Positions 26,109-34,506 of a stretch of DNA of 37,364 bases are shown here, one piece after another. The stretch is taken from NCBI RefSeq assembly GCF_000309385.1, contig NZ_JH976537.1:5788580-5825943 (forward strand). The letters are read 5' to 3'. The first letter of the stretch is position 1. Each line of letters starts with the position of its first letter. The position numbers and the translations under genes are program-made. The DNA is from Nodosilinea nodulosa PCC 7104 (GTDB lineage: Bacteria; Cyanobacteriota; Cyanobacteriia; Phormidesmidales; Phormidesmidaceae). The notes beneath the pieces are model-generated. The model made no database searches. It had not been told where the DNA came from and worked only from the letters and a program-made list of their open reading frames with translations.

Positions 26109-26187
26109 CGTTTTTGCGTTTTTGCGTTTCTGCGTTTTTGCGTTTCTGCGCTCCTACGCCCCTACGCCCCTACGCCCCCTACGCCCA
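26109..26187. repeat. Two abutting short tandem repeats
   Basis: About five copies of an 8-base unit TTTTTGCG/TTTCTGCG (26110-26150) run directly into copies of CCTACGCCC-like units (26153-26187). Both occupy the spacer between the DUF899 and SnoaL-like genes and are low-complexity sequence with no visible coding role. Confidence 0.8.
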
Positions 26188-26220
26188 GCCCTAACCACCC
26201 ATTCACGAGGATTTACAACC

Positions 26221-26661
26221 ATGACCATGACCCCGACTAAAACCCAAAGCGAAGCCCAGATTCATCAACTCATCGATGCCCATACCCGCGCCATCTGCGC
26301 CAAAGACCTCGACCAGATCATGGCCCACTATGCGGCCAATATCGTCCTCTTCGACATGAAGCCACCGCTCACGATCAACGGTATCGAGGCCTGCCGCCAC
26401 ATGTGGGAGACCAGCTTGCCCTACATGCCGCCCATCGCTGGCATGGAACAGCAGGAACTCAGGCTCACCATCAGCGGCGATCTGGCCCTGGCCCACTGGA
26501 TTTCTCGTTTTACCGGCATCGCTGCCGACCATCCGGCGGCGCAGATGTGGCTACGGCTTACCGCTGCTTGCCAGCGGCACAAGGGCGAATGGCAGATCAT
26601 CCATGAGCATGTTTCAATTCCTTTCGCCCCCCAGGGCAACGGCGACTGCGCCCACCCTTAG
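26221..26661 (+). CDS. SnoaL-like / NTF2-fold protein
   Basis: The protein has 146 residues. It follows the SnoaL/DUF4440 pattern: a first helix with IHQLIDAHTRAICAKDLDQI, then MAHYAANIVLFDMKPPL, ITINGIEACRHMW and late strands LALAHWISRFTG and WQIIHEHVSIPF. NTF2-fold proteins form a cone with a pocket and serve as ketosteroid-isomerase-like enzymes or small-ligand binders; which applies here is unknown. I chose the ATG at 26221 because the frame upstream is the repeat tract. It lies 48 bp before the YCII gene and 150 bp after DUF899, so the three may be transcribed together. Confidence 0.88.
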   Translation: MTMTPTKTQSEAQIHQLIDAHTRAICAKDLDQIMAHYAANIVLFDMKPPLTINGIEACRHMWETSLPYMPPIAGMEQQELRLTISGDLALAHWISRFTGIAADHPAAQMWLRLTAACQRHKGEWQIIHEHVSIPFAPQGNGDCAHP

Positions 26662-26709
26662 CTCAACCTCAACCCCTAACCCTTCGACCACCAACCAGGA
26701 GACCTTACC

Positions 26710-27126
26710 GTGAAAGTGATTGTTCTAGTCAAAGCCACCCCCGAGTCTGAAGCCGGGGCAATGCCCACCGAAGACCTTCTGGCCGAGATGGGCCAGTTCA
26801 ACGAAGAACTCGTCAGCGCAGGCGTAATGCTGGCGGGGGAAGGGCTACATCCCAGCTCCAAAGGGGTGCGGGTGCAGTTCTCGGGCAGTAATCGCACTGT
26901 CGTCGACGGCCCCTTCACCGAAACCAAAGAACTGGTTGCGGGCTTCTGGATCTGGCAGGTGAAATCGATCGAGGAGGCCGTTGCCTGGGTCAAGCGCAGC
27001 CCCTTTCAGGAGGGGGAACTTGAGATTCGGCCCATCTTTGAAGCAGAGGACTTTGGCGAAGCGCTTACCCCAGAGCTGCGCCAGCAGGAAGACCGCCTGC
27101 GGGCCGAGATGGAAAAGCAGCGGTAG
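26710..27126 (+). CDS. YCII/DGPF-domain protein
   Basis: The protein has 138 residues. It starts at a GTG (26710), with AGGAGACC (about 26697-26704) upstream as ribosome-binding site. The DGPF hallmark is VVDGPFTETKELVAGFWIWQV (the first 20 residues carry it), preceded by the YciI-like strand MKVIVLVKATPESEAGA and followed by SIEEAVAWVKRSPF. The family is a ferredoxin-like alpha/beta fold; members are often encoded beside ECF sigma factors and DUF899/SnoaL genes in actinobacteria and proteobacteria. No sigma factor is visible here. The reaction is unknown. Confidence 0.92.
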   Translation: MKVIVLVKATPESEAGAMPTEDLLAEMGQFNEELVSAGVMLAGEGLHPSSKGVRVQFSGSNRTVVDGPFTETKELVAGFWIWQVKSIEEAVAWVKRSPFQEGELEIRPIFEAEDFGEALTPELRQQEDRLRAEMEKQR

Positions 27127-27153
27127 AGCCGAGCGGTTGTTGGCAACCCTGAC

Positions 27154-27181
27154 TGGGTAGCTCTCATTGGGTAGCTCTCAT
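27154..27181. repeat. 14-bp tandem duplication
   Basis: TGGGTAGCTCTCAT occurs twice in a row (27154-27167 and 27168-27181) just before the terminator hairpin. Probably a simple slippage duplication. Confidence 0.8.
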
Positions 27182-27195
27182 CAAACAACGCCATA

Positions 27196-27225
27196 GGGTG
27201 CGCTGGGCTTCTCTCCAGCGCACCC
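27196..27225 (+). terminator. Strong intrinsic terminator of the DUF899-SnoaL-YCII group
   Basis: GGGTGCGCTGG (27196-27206), an 8-base loop and CCAGCGCACCC (27215-27225) form a perfect 11-bp stem followed by TTT. The IS702-like element starts right there, so the T-tract is interrupted. Confidence 0.85.
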
Positions 27226-27228
27226 TTT

Positions 27229-28356
27229 AGACATCTCCAAAAAACGAATTATGCGCCATGCTAGATAGAAGAGTTGCTTTTTTATTCAGCCATGGCAAAT
27301 CCTCTTGAGTATGTAAATGCACATCCCAAAGAGACCAAACGCATGCTTGGTATCAGCTATCAAGACTTACAGCAGTTTATCGGTCAAGCTAAACAAAGGC
27401 ACCAAGATATCCAGATTCAAAAGGAACAATCTGAAACCAGACTGATTGCTAAAGGCGGTGGTCGTAAGGCATCTCTGTCACATGCTGAACAGATTATACT
27501 AACCCTCACCTATTTGCGTCAGCACCTCACGTTCCAGATGTTGGGATTGCTGTTCGACGTCAGTGAAAGTACGGCCCACAACATCTTTAATGATTGGTTA
27601 CCTATTTTTCACGATTTACTTCCAGAAAGTCTCTTCGCTCAGCTTCAAGATCGGGACAGTGACTGGGCCCTTGCGCAGGAAGTACTGGAACAGCACGAAC
27701 TGATTATTGATAGCTCAGAGCAAGAGCGGGAGAGGCCTACAGGCTCTAAGGAACAGGAAACGTACTATTCAGGATATAAAAAAACACACATTTAAGAGTA
27801 TGTATATTGTTTTGCCAAAAAGAAAAGATATCGTTGATGTAATCCTGGGTGAACCGGGGCCTAAAAGCGATATTTCTCAGTTTCGTGAGGCGCAATCTAA
27901 GTTTAGCCCAAGACAACGATTTAGAGGCGATACTGGATACCAGGGGGAGGCTAATATCGTAACTCCTCATAAGCGAACAAAGAAACGGAAATTAACGCCT
28001 GAGGAGAAAGAAGAAAATAAGGCATTTGCTCAAAAACGAATCTACGTTGAACATGTTATTCGTGGGACCAAGATATTTAGAATCGCCCAACAACGCTTTC
28101 GATTAAGAGGGAAGCGCTATCCATTCGTGATGAAGGTCATTTGTGGGCTAGTCAGGTTGAGAATAGGGGCTTTAGTGCTACCTTAAACTGAAGACAACCC
28201 GTTATGATAGTGCCCTTTCCAAATGGACTTTTTTCTCTGAGTTTTAGTTGATGAGCGGCTCCAACCCCCTAATCCTCGTGACAAGTGGCCAAGTCGGCTT
28301 ACAATACAGATCGCTGAAATCCTTTTCTAACAAGGGTTTCAAAACTTGGAGATGTC
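27229..28356 (+). mobile_element. IS5-family, ISL2 group (IS702-like) insertion sequence, 1,128 bp
   Basis: Inverted ends are AGACATCTCCAA at 27229-27240 and TTGGAGATGTCT at 28345-28356. TTT flanks both sides (27226-27228 and 28357-28359), a possible 3-bp target duplication. Inside is a DDE transposase of the HTH_Tnp_4/DDE_Tnp_4 kind. The insertion lies in the T-run just after a terminator stem. Confidence 0.8.
27292..28186 (+). pseudogene. IS702-like transposase with a frameshift
   Basis: Frame 1 (27292-27795) has the HTH_Tnp_4 region AEQIILTLTYLRQHLTFQML followed by FDVSESTAHNIFNDWLP, then the first catalytic Asp in LIIDSSEQ. Frame 2 (to 28186) has LGEPGPKSDISQFRE, RGDTGYQGEANIVTPHK (second Asp) and AFAQKRIYVEHVIRGTKIF (Glu). 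The frames part in TATAAAAAAACACACATTTA (from 27776): the expected YKKTHTFK needs one more CA (or one A less, giving YKKHTFK). This looks like a small deletion in a CA run, so the gene is probably inactive unless it is an assembly error or recoded. Codon use is AT-richer than its neighbours. Confidence 0.85.
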
Positions 28357-28560
28357 TTTTAGGTTTGAATACCGGCCCCTCGTTCCTATGCTCTGCGCTG
28401 GAATGCTCTTCGGAGGCCTGTCTGTCAATTGGACCGACACCTGCGATCGCCACGGCAGGTTCGGGCATTTCTTCACTCAAAATTCCTCAATCCCTGCGAT
28501 CCCTGGGAACGGGTTACAGGGATTGCTGGTGAATGGCGATCGCCGCTAGGCGGGCATAAA

Positions 28561-28664
28561 GCTGTAGCTAGTTGGGTTAAGACATGTCTCCTGTGAACGT
28601 TTGAACTTTCAAACGTTTGAACGTTCATAGAGTTTCTGGATGTCCTAACCAGCGTGGCTATTGC
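28561..28664. repeat. MITE-like palindromic element, degenerate copy
   Basis: About 104 bp. The outer arms share GGTTAAGACATGTCTCCT with the element at 37186. The centre AACGTTTGAA-CT-TTCAAACGTT is a perfect hairpin. The right arm is diverged (GGATGTCCTAACC in place of ACATGTCTTAACC). It lies in the gap upstream of the UbiB-like gene. Confidence 0.7.
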
Positions 28665-28843
28665 TAGAGAGCTTTAGTTGCGCAGAATCGCAAAATATCG
28701 CTCCATTGGCGGAATCCGATAGGGAGAAGTAGGGAGGACACCACCGGGGATTCGGGAGCCAAGCCGTTACAATAGTTTACGGGAGCGGTTTAGGCTGCGG
28801 TCTAAGGGTTCCTCGGTTCTCCATCCTCTTCTCTGAGCGCGCT

Positions 28844-30868
28844 ATGGCATTAGACACCACCCAGACCTCGGCCCAGACGCTGGCCCAACCCTTCGGTGGC
28901 TCCATCGATATTATTGACGCTGAGGTGATTGCGGTGACGGAGGACGTGGTTGCCGAGCCGCTGCCCGCGCCCACCCCGCCGCGCACCCTGGCCACCAAGC
29001 CGCAGGACCCCTTCGAAGAGTTTGGCTACGACCCCGAGGCGATCGCGGCCCACTACCGCCGCCGTCCGTTTCAGGTGTGGGCGCGGTTTGTGGGTATTTT
29101 TCTGCCGCTGATTGGTTTTTTTGCCCAGCTCTGGCTCGATCGCCGGGCCGGACGCAGCGCCCAAAAGGAAGCTCAGCGCGCCGCCCAGCTGCGGGACATG
29201 CTGACCAAGCTCGGCCCCGCCTACATCAAAATTGGCCAGGCCCTCTCCACCCGGCCCGACCTGGTGCCGCCAATTTTTCTCGAAGAGCTGACCAGCCTGC
29301 AAGACCAAATTCCGCCCTTTGCCAACGCGATCGCCTACCGATTCATTGAAGAAGAGCTGGGCGCCCCCCCCAACCAAATCTACGCTGAGCTGTCCGCAGA
29401 CCCGATCGCCGCCGCCTCCCTGGGGCAGGTGTACAAAGGCAAGCTGCACAGCGGCGAAGAGGTCGCCATCAAGGTGCAGCGCCCCGGTCTGGCCCAGCGC
29501 ATTGCCCTCGACCTCTACATCATTCGGGGCCTGGCCCGCTTTGCCACCAACCGCATCAGCCAGATTCGCAGCGACCTGGTGGCGATTATGGACGAATTTG
29601 GCGAGCGCATCTTCGAGGAAATGGACTACACCCACGAGGGCGAAAACGCCCAGCGCTTTGCCAGACTCTACGGCCACATTCCCGATATCTATGTGCCCCA
29701 CATCTACCCCCAGTACACCGCCCGCCGGGTACTCACCATGGAGTGGATTGAGGGCACCAAGCTCACCAACATCGACAAGCTCAACCGCCAGGGCATCGAC
29801 GCCACCCACCTGATCGATGTGGGCGTGCAGTGCTCGCTGCGGCAGCTGCTAGAGCACGGCTTCTTCCACGCCGACCCCCACCCCGGCAACCTGCTGGCCA
29901 TGGCCGACGGCAAGCTCGCCTACCTTGACTTCGGCATGATGAGCGAGGTCAAGCCCTACCAGCGCTACGGCCTGATTGAGGCGGTGGTGCACATGGTCAA
30001 CCGCGACTTCGAGGGGCTGGCCAACGACTACGTGAAGCTCGAATTTCTCACCCCCGACACCGACCTGACGCCGATCATTCCGGCCCTGGCCAACGTGTTT
30101 AGCAACGCCCTGGGGGCCAGCGTCGCCGAGCTGAACTTCAAGAGCATCACCGACGAATTTTCGGCCCTGATGTACGAGTACCCCTTCCGGGTGCCCGCCT
30201 ACTACGCCCTGATCATCCGTTCCCTGGTGACGCTGGAGGGCATCGCCATCAACGTCGATCCCGAGTTCAAGGTGCTGAGCAAGGCCTACCCCTACGTGGC
30301 CAAGCGGCTGCTGACCGACTCGTCGCCGGAGCTGCGCAACTCCCTGCAAGACCTGCTGTTCAAAGACGGCAGCTTTCGCTGGAACCGGCTGGAAAACCTG
30401 TTGCGCAACGCCCGCGACAGCGACGACTACGACATGGATCGGCTGATTGACCAGACCCTGGAGTTTTTGTTTTCGGATCGGGGCACGTTTTTGCGCGATC
30501 GCATTGTCTCGGAGCTAGTCAACGGCCTCGACAGCTTTGGCCAGTCCACCGTCCAAAACCTCACCACCGCCGTGCAGCGCCGCCTGGGCCTAAAGAGCGA
30601 CCTACCGCCCGCCGCCCCCGCCGCCCCCAGCGATATCGACAACCTCCGCCGCATCCTCGATATTCTCAAAGACACCCCCGGCTTCGACGCGGCCCAGGTG
30701 GCGGCCCGCATTCCGACCCTGCTGTTTAAGCCCGAAACCCAGGCCATGGGGCAGCAGGTGGTGGCGGGGCTGGCCCAGCGCGGGCTGGCCCGACTGATTC
30801 GCACCCTGCTGCTGGAAGAGGAGCCTGCGGGACCGCCTCAGCTCACCCCTTCCCGCGCCGGGAGCTAG
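28844..30868 (+). CDS. UbiB/ABC1 (AarF) atypical protein kinase-like protein
   Basis: The protein has 674 residues. An N-terminal extension of about 75 residues is followed by a hydrophobic stretch (FVGIFLPLIGFFAQLWL). The ABC1 domain then has the family KxGQ motif in YIKIGQALSTRPD, the Ala-rich loop AAASLGQVYKG, VAIKVQRPG (Lys), the catalytic HADPHPGNL and the metal-binding YLDFGMMSE. The family controls membrane lipid and quinone metabolism (UbiB, and plastid ABC1K proteins acting on plastoquinone and tocopherol). In cyanobacteria several paralogues exist, so I do not assign a symbol. Length and all key residues are normal. A tail with Ala/Pro linkers (about 575-595) ends the protein. Confidence 0.95.
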   Translation: MALDTTQTSAQTLAQPFGGSIDIIDAEVIAVTEDVVAEPLPAPTPPRTLATKPQDPFEEFGYDPEAIAAHYRRRPFQVWARFVGIFLPLIGFFAQLWLDRRAGRSAQKEAQRAAQLRDMLTKLGPAYIKIGQALSTRPDLVPPIFLEELTSLQDQIPPFANAIAYRFIEEELGAPPNQIYAELSADPIAAASLGQVYKGKLHSGEEVAIKVQRPGLAQRIALDLYIIRGLARFATNRISQIRSDLVAIMDEFGERIFEEMDYTHEGENAQRFARLYGHIPDIYVPHIYPQYTARRVLTMEWIEGTKLTNIDKLNRQGIDATHLIDVGVQCSLRQLLEHGFFHADPHPGNLLAMADGKLAYLDFGMMSEVKPYQRYGLIEAVVHMVNRDFEGLANDYVKLEFLTPDTDLTPIIPALANVFSNALGASVAELNFKSITDEFSALMYEYPFRVPAYYALIIRSLVTLEGIAINVDPEFKVLSKAYPYVAKRLLTDSSPELRNSLQDLLFKDGSFRWNRLENLLRNARDSDDYDMDRLIDQTLEFLFSDRGTFLRDRIVSELVNGLDSFGQSTVQNLTTAVQRRLGLKSDLPPAAPAAPSDIDNLRRILDILKDTPGFDAAQVAARIPTLLFKPETQAMGQQVVAGLAQRGLARLIRTLLLEEEPAGPPQLTPSRAGS

Positions 30869-30933
30869 GGGGGCGGTTTGCGCCGTTCCCATGCCAGCCC
30901 CAGACAATACAAAACGCACGCGGTGCCCCACCT

Positions 30934-31959
30934 CTAGTAGCGAATACGGGGGTCGATGTAGGCATTGAGAATATCGATCGCAATGCTGATAACAGCCACA
31001 ATCATGCCAAAAAACACCATTAGCCCCTGCACCACCGGGTAGTCGCGCTGGCTAATCGCCTCGTACAGTCGGTTGGCCAGCCCCGGCCACGAGAATGTCA
31101 CCTCCGTCAGCACCGCCCCGCCCAGCATGGCGGCAAAGGTCAGCCCCAAAATCGTAATTACCGGAATCATCGCGTTTCTCAGGGCGTGGACCAGCACAAT
31201 CCGCCGTTCGGGAATTCCCCGCGCCCTGGCCGCTTCTACGTAGTCCGCCGCCAGGGTCTGCTTCAGGTTGACCCGCACCATGCGCTCAAACACGCCGCTG
31301 ATGAGAATGCCCAGGGTGAGGCTGGGTAAGGCCAGGTAGTAGAGGGTGGTGAAAAAGGCTCCTAGATCCAGGGAAAGCAAGCTATCCAGCAGGTATAGCC
31401 CGGTTGGCCCAGCGGGGGGCGCGGCCCGCAGCGGGTAGCGAGTGCCGATCGGAAACCAGCGCAGCTGCACCGCAAAGATGAGCTGCAAAATCATGCCAAA
31501 CCAGTACATGGGGATGGCGTAGGTAATGATGCCAAACAGCCGCCCGCCCGCATCGAGCGGTGAATTGGGCCGCGAGGCGGCCAGCGCACCGACACCGACA
31601 CCCACCACCGTAGCGACGAGCATGCCGCACACGGTCAGCTCCACCGTGGCCGGAAAGTGGGCCTGAATAATTTGCCACACCGTTTGTCCCTGGGTGGCGA
31701 GGGATGAGCCCAGGTCGAGCCTCAACAGGTTCCCCAAGTAGGTCAAGTACTGAATAAACAGGGGCTGATCGAGGCCGAGCTGCGATCGCAGCGCATCCTT
31801 CGCCGCCGCCGGAGCCCGCGCCCCCAGCAGGGCATCCACCGGGTCGCCCGGCGTGGCCCGCAGCAGAAGAAACACCACCGTCGTGATCGTCAAAATCATC
31901 AGCGGGGCCAGCAGCAGCCGGGTGAAGACGTAGTAGCGCAGGGCGGCGGAGCGGGACAT
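30934..31959 (-). CDS. Peptide/nickel ABC transporter permease (DppB/OppB type)
   Basis: The protein has 341 residues and six membrane helices. The N-terminus has LMILTITTVVFLLLRATPGDP, the signature of DppB-like permeases. The cytoplasmic EAA loop that meets the ATPase is YVEAARARGIPERRIVLVHA (about 230-249), followed by RNAMIPVITILGL. It starts 3 bp after the stop of the substrate-binding lipoprotein gene, so the two are one operon. The usual partner permease (DppC) and ATPases (DppD/F) are not here; they may be encoded elsewhere, as often happens in cyanobacteria. Confidence 0.94.
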   Translation of the reverse strand: MSRSAALRYYVFTRLLLAPLMILTITTVVFLLLRATPGDPVDALLGARAPAAAKDALRSQLGLDQPLFIQYLTYLGNLLRLDLGSSLATQGQTVWQIIQAHFPATVELTVCGMLVATVVGVGVGALAASRPNSPLDAGGRLFGIITYAIPMYWFGMILQLIFAVQLRWFPIGTRYPLRAAPPAGPTGLYLLDSLLSLDLGAFFTTLYYLALPSLTLGILISGVFERMVRVNLKQTLAADYVEAARARGIPERRIVLVHALRNAMIPVITILGLTFAAMLGGAVLTEVTFSWPGLANRLYEAISQRDYPVVQGLMVFFGMIVAVISIAIDILNAYIDPRIRY

Positions 31960-31962
31960 GGG

Positions 31963-33633
31963 TTAGCCTCGCTTGATCTGCCATAGCAGAAACTGCTGAG
32001 TCGGCTCAATGCTCACGCCCTCGATTCCCTCCTGGGCAAACACGTAGTCTTTGTTTTGCCACAGGGGAATGTAGGGCACATCGTCGACCATCATCTGCTG
32101 GAGGTCGGCGATGAGCTGCTGCCGGGTGGCGGGGTCTTGCTCGGCCTGCTGTTTGGCCACCAGGTCGTTGGCCTTGGGACTGTAGTAAAAGGAGCCGTTG
32201 GCCTGGGAGGGGCCTTCTTCGCAGAGGTTGTTGCTGCCCTTTTCGCAGCTCAAAAAGGGCTGAATGAAGGTGTCGGGGTCGTAGTAGTCGGGGTACCAGT
32301 TGGAGAGAATGATCGGGTAGATGCCCTTGCCGACATTTTCCCAGAGGGTGGCCCCTTCAGTATTTTGCACATTGACGGTGACCAGACCGGGCAGCCCCGC
32401 TTCGATCGACTCTTTCAGGGTGTTGGCGACGATGCTGCGGGTGGTGGAGGCGGAGGGGTACCAAATTTCCAGGGTGAGGGGCTTGGCCTCGGAGTACCCG
32501 GCTTCGGTGAGCAGGGCTTTGGCCTTGGCAAAGTCGCCGTCGCCGTAGGCGTCTTTAAAAACGGGTTTGGAAATGTCGAAGCTGGCGGGAATGAGGCTAT
32601 AGAGGGGTTCAGCCTGGCCCTGAAAAACGCGATCGTTGAGCAGGGGGCGATCGACCATGGCGGCGATCGCCTGGCGCACTTTGACCTCGTCTAGCGGCGG
32701 GATCTTCTGGTTCAGCGACATGTAGTTGATCACGTTGGTGCCCGCCTCGATCGCCTGCCAGCCGCCGGAGCCAGCGTCTTTCTCCAGGGAGGTGATTTGC
32801 TCGGGGTCAAGGGTTTGGTAGGCCACGTCTAAACCGCCGGTTTTAAACGTGTTGTAGAGGTTGGCCGGGCTGGTAAAGATTTGGATATCGATGCCCTGGT
32901 TGGCGGGGGCATCGCCCCAGTAATTTTCGTTGGCGTCGAGCTTGATCGAGTCGCTGGTGAAGGAGGCCAGCTTGTAGGGGCCGGTGCCGACAAAGCCGTC
33001 GGGCTTAAAGCTGCCGGCGCCAATCTCATAGCTCTCGGGCGAAACCGGGGTGACGCCCGAAAAGCTCAGCAGGGCCGGAAACGCCGCAAAGGGGGCCTTG
33101 AGGGTCAGCGTCAGCTCGTGCTCACCCGTGGCCTTGGCGCTGGCAATTTTGTCCGACAGCAGGTAGGCCGGGCGGCCACCATTTTCCATAAACCGCTGAA
33201 TGGAAAAGGCCATCACGTCGGCGGTAAAGGGGGTGCCGTCGTGGAGGGTGACATCGTCCCGCAGGGGAATGGTGTAGGTGAGGCCGTCGGCGCTGACGGT
33301 GGGTAGCTCTGTGGCCAGCTGGGGCACCAGCTTTGTGGTGCCAGGCTCGTAGGTGTAGAGGCGATCGCCCAGGTTGTAGAGCAAAATACCGGGGAAGGTC
33401 TCGTAGGCATCGGCGGGGTCGAGGGTGCGGGCCGTCAGCGTTGTGCCCATGGTAATGCGGCCATTGCCCGCATCCGCCGGGGCCTCGGCGGCGGGCTGAT
33501 TATTGCCAGCGCAGCCGATCGCGATCGCAACACAAAGGCCAAACAGCCCCACAAACTGCAATCCCCGCCGCCACGGGCGACGCATCCAAAATCGCTTTTG
33601 AGTCTCGAACCACGACACCAGGGAGTTCATCAC
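31963..33633 (-). CDS. Family 5 ABC transporter substrate-binding lipoprotein
   Basis: The protein has 556 residues. The lipobox is AIGC (Cys41) after a hydrophobic segment (LQFVGLFGLCVAIAIG), so it is a lipid-anchored periplasmic protein. The SBP_bac_5 pattern is clear: LTARTLDPADAYETF, LVPQLATELPTVSADGLTY, IPLRDDVTLHDGTPFTADVM, GTGPYKLASFTSDSIKLDAN and the late DVPYIPLWQNKDYVF. Members bind oligopeptides, dipeptides, nickel or glutathione; the ligand here is not readable. First gene of the operon with the DppB-like permease. The starting MM leaves the exact start uncertain by one residue. Confidence 0.95.
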   Translation of the reverse strand: MMNSLVSWFETQKRFWMRRPWRRGLQFVGLFGLCVAIAIGCAGNNQPAAEAPADAGNGRITMGTTLTARTLDPADAYETFPGILLYNLGDRLYTYEPGTTKLVPQLATELPTVSADGLTYTIPLRDDVTLHDGTPFTADVMAFSIQRFMENGGRPAYLLSDKIASAKATGEHELTLTLKAPFAAFPALLSFSGVTPVSPESYEIGAGSFKPDGFVGTGPYKLASFTSDSIKLDANENYWGDAPANQGIDIQIFTSPANLYNTFKTGGLDVAYQTLDPEQITSLEKDAGSGGWQAIEAGTNVINYMSLNQKIPPLDEVKVRQAIAAMVDRPLLNDRVFQGQAEPLYSLIPASFDISKPVFKDAYGDGDFAKAKALLTEAGYSEAKPLTLEIWYPSASTTRSIVANTLKESIEAGLPGLVTVNVQNTEGATLWENVGKGIYPIILSNWYPDYYDPDTFIQPFLSCEKGSNNLCEEGPSQANGSFYYSPKANDLVAKQQAEQDPATRQQLIADLQQMMVDDVPYIPLWQNKDYVFAQEGIEGVSIEPTQQFLLWQIKRG

Positions 33634-33689
33634 GTTCTATCTAACTGGCCAACATTGGCATAGTTGTATCACCCTTTGGGCATTAGGGG

Positions 33690-33833
33690 GAGTGGGGGAG
33701 TGAGGGGAGTGGATGGGTGGGGGAGTGAGGGAGTGGATGGGTGGATGAGGAGATGAGGGAGATGGGGAGGATGAGGGGATGGGGGAGTTTTGGATTTTGG
33801 ATTTTGGATTTTGGATTTTGGATTTTGGATTTT
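33690..33833. repeat. Purine-rich tract and (TTTTGGA)6 heptanucleotide repeat
   Basis: From about 33690 to 33787 the plus strand is almost purely purine (GGGGGAGTGAGGGAGTGGAT-type words), with many GGG runs. It is followed by six perfect TTTTGGA units (33788-33829) and TTTT. Downstream (33850-33925) the strand switches to C/T-rich. Tandem heptanucleotides are a known feature of filamentous cyanobacterial genomes (STRR sequences). The tract lies in the gap between the transporter operon's start and the ABA4-like gene's end. Confidence 0.9.
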
Positions 33834-33915
33834 CCAAACTATCGCAGACCTCCGCATTCTCCATCCTCCCCACCTTCCCCACCTCCCCTACCTTCTCCAT
33901 CACCCCATCACTCCA

Positions 33916-34386
33916 TCACCCCACCGCCTCCCCCACATTCCCTCCTGCAAACCGCTTCCACAGGGCATCGGTCAGCAGGTGCGACAGCAGCCCCAGGGGA
34001 CCTGCAAACAGGCACAGAGCGCAGGAGTGGCGAGTAAAGACGCCGCTTTCCTGGCCCTGCCAGTAAATCCAGCGGCCCACAAAGAGGTCAAACACCAGGT
34101 AGTGCACCCAGCCGGTGGCGGTGACGTGGGGGTTGGCAAACAGGGCGGCCAGGTCGCTCAGGCCCAGGTTGGGGTCGGAGAGGCCTTCGATGCCCTCGAC
34201 ATTGCTAAAGCTGGTGACAAAGAGAAACAGGTACAGCCCGGTCAGCGCGGCGAAGGGCAGCAGCGAACCCATCACGGTGCGGGTGAGTTTGGTGTTGGGC
34301 ACCAGCACCATCAGCGTCCAAAAGGGCAGCACAAACAGGTTGGCACCGGTAAACAGCAGGTCTAGCAGAGGGGCATCGACGGTCAT
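33916..34386 (-). CDS. ABA4-like (DUF4281) membrane protein
   Basis: The protein has 156 residues with four hydrophobic segments. Family features are the start LLFTGANLFVLPFWTLMVLV, VPNTKLTRTVM, ATGWVHYLVFDLFVGRWIYW and the C-terminal GPLGLLSHLLT. The plant member ABA DEFICIENT 4 is needed for neoxanthin formation, and cyanobacterial members are of unknown, possibly carotenoid-related function. The motif HYLVFDLFVGRW is intact. It stands alone on the minus strand with its 3' end inside the C/T-rich tract at 33850-33925. Confidence 0.88.
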   Translation of the reverse strand: MTVDAPLLDLLFTGANLFVLPFWTLMVLVPNTKLTRTVMGSLLPFAALTGLYLFLFVTSFSNVEGIEGLSDPNLGLSDLAALFANPHVTATGWVHYLVFDLFVGRWIYWQGQESGVFTRHSCALCLFAGPLGLLSHLLTDALWKRFAGGNVGEAVG

Positions 34387-34506
34387 AGGGGCGGAGTTGG
34401 TGATTTTCTAAACGTTTCCTCATTAGTGTAGAGAGTTTCCCGCCGCCGCGAAGCGCAACCCGATTCATGCGCCTGGTTCGCTCAGGGCCGCTCGGTAAAG
34501 CTCACC

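Noticed and set aside
28244..28549. Short frames on both strands after the IS702-like element
   Set aside because: They cross the element's right inverted repeat at 28345-28356 and show no protein-like composition. A hairpin with arms CAATCCCTG/CAGGGATTG at 28488-28525 lies there instead.
28850..29809. Minus-strand frame of 319 residues opposite the UbiB-like gene
   Set aside because: Antisense shadow of a gene with all expected kinase-like motifs; biased composition.
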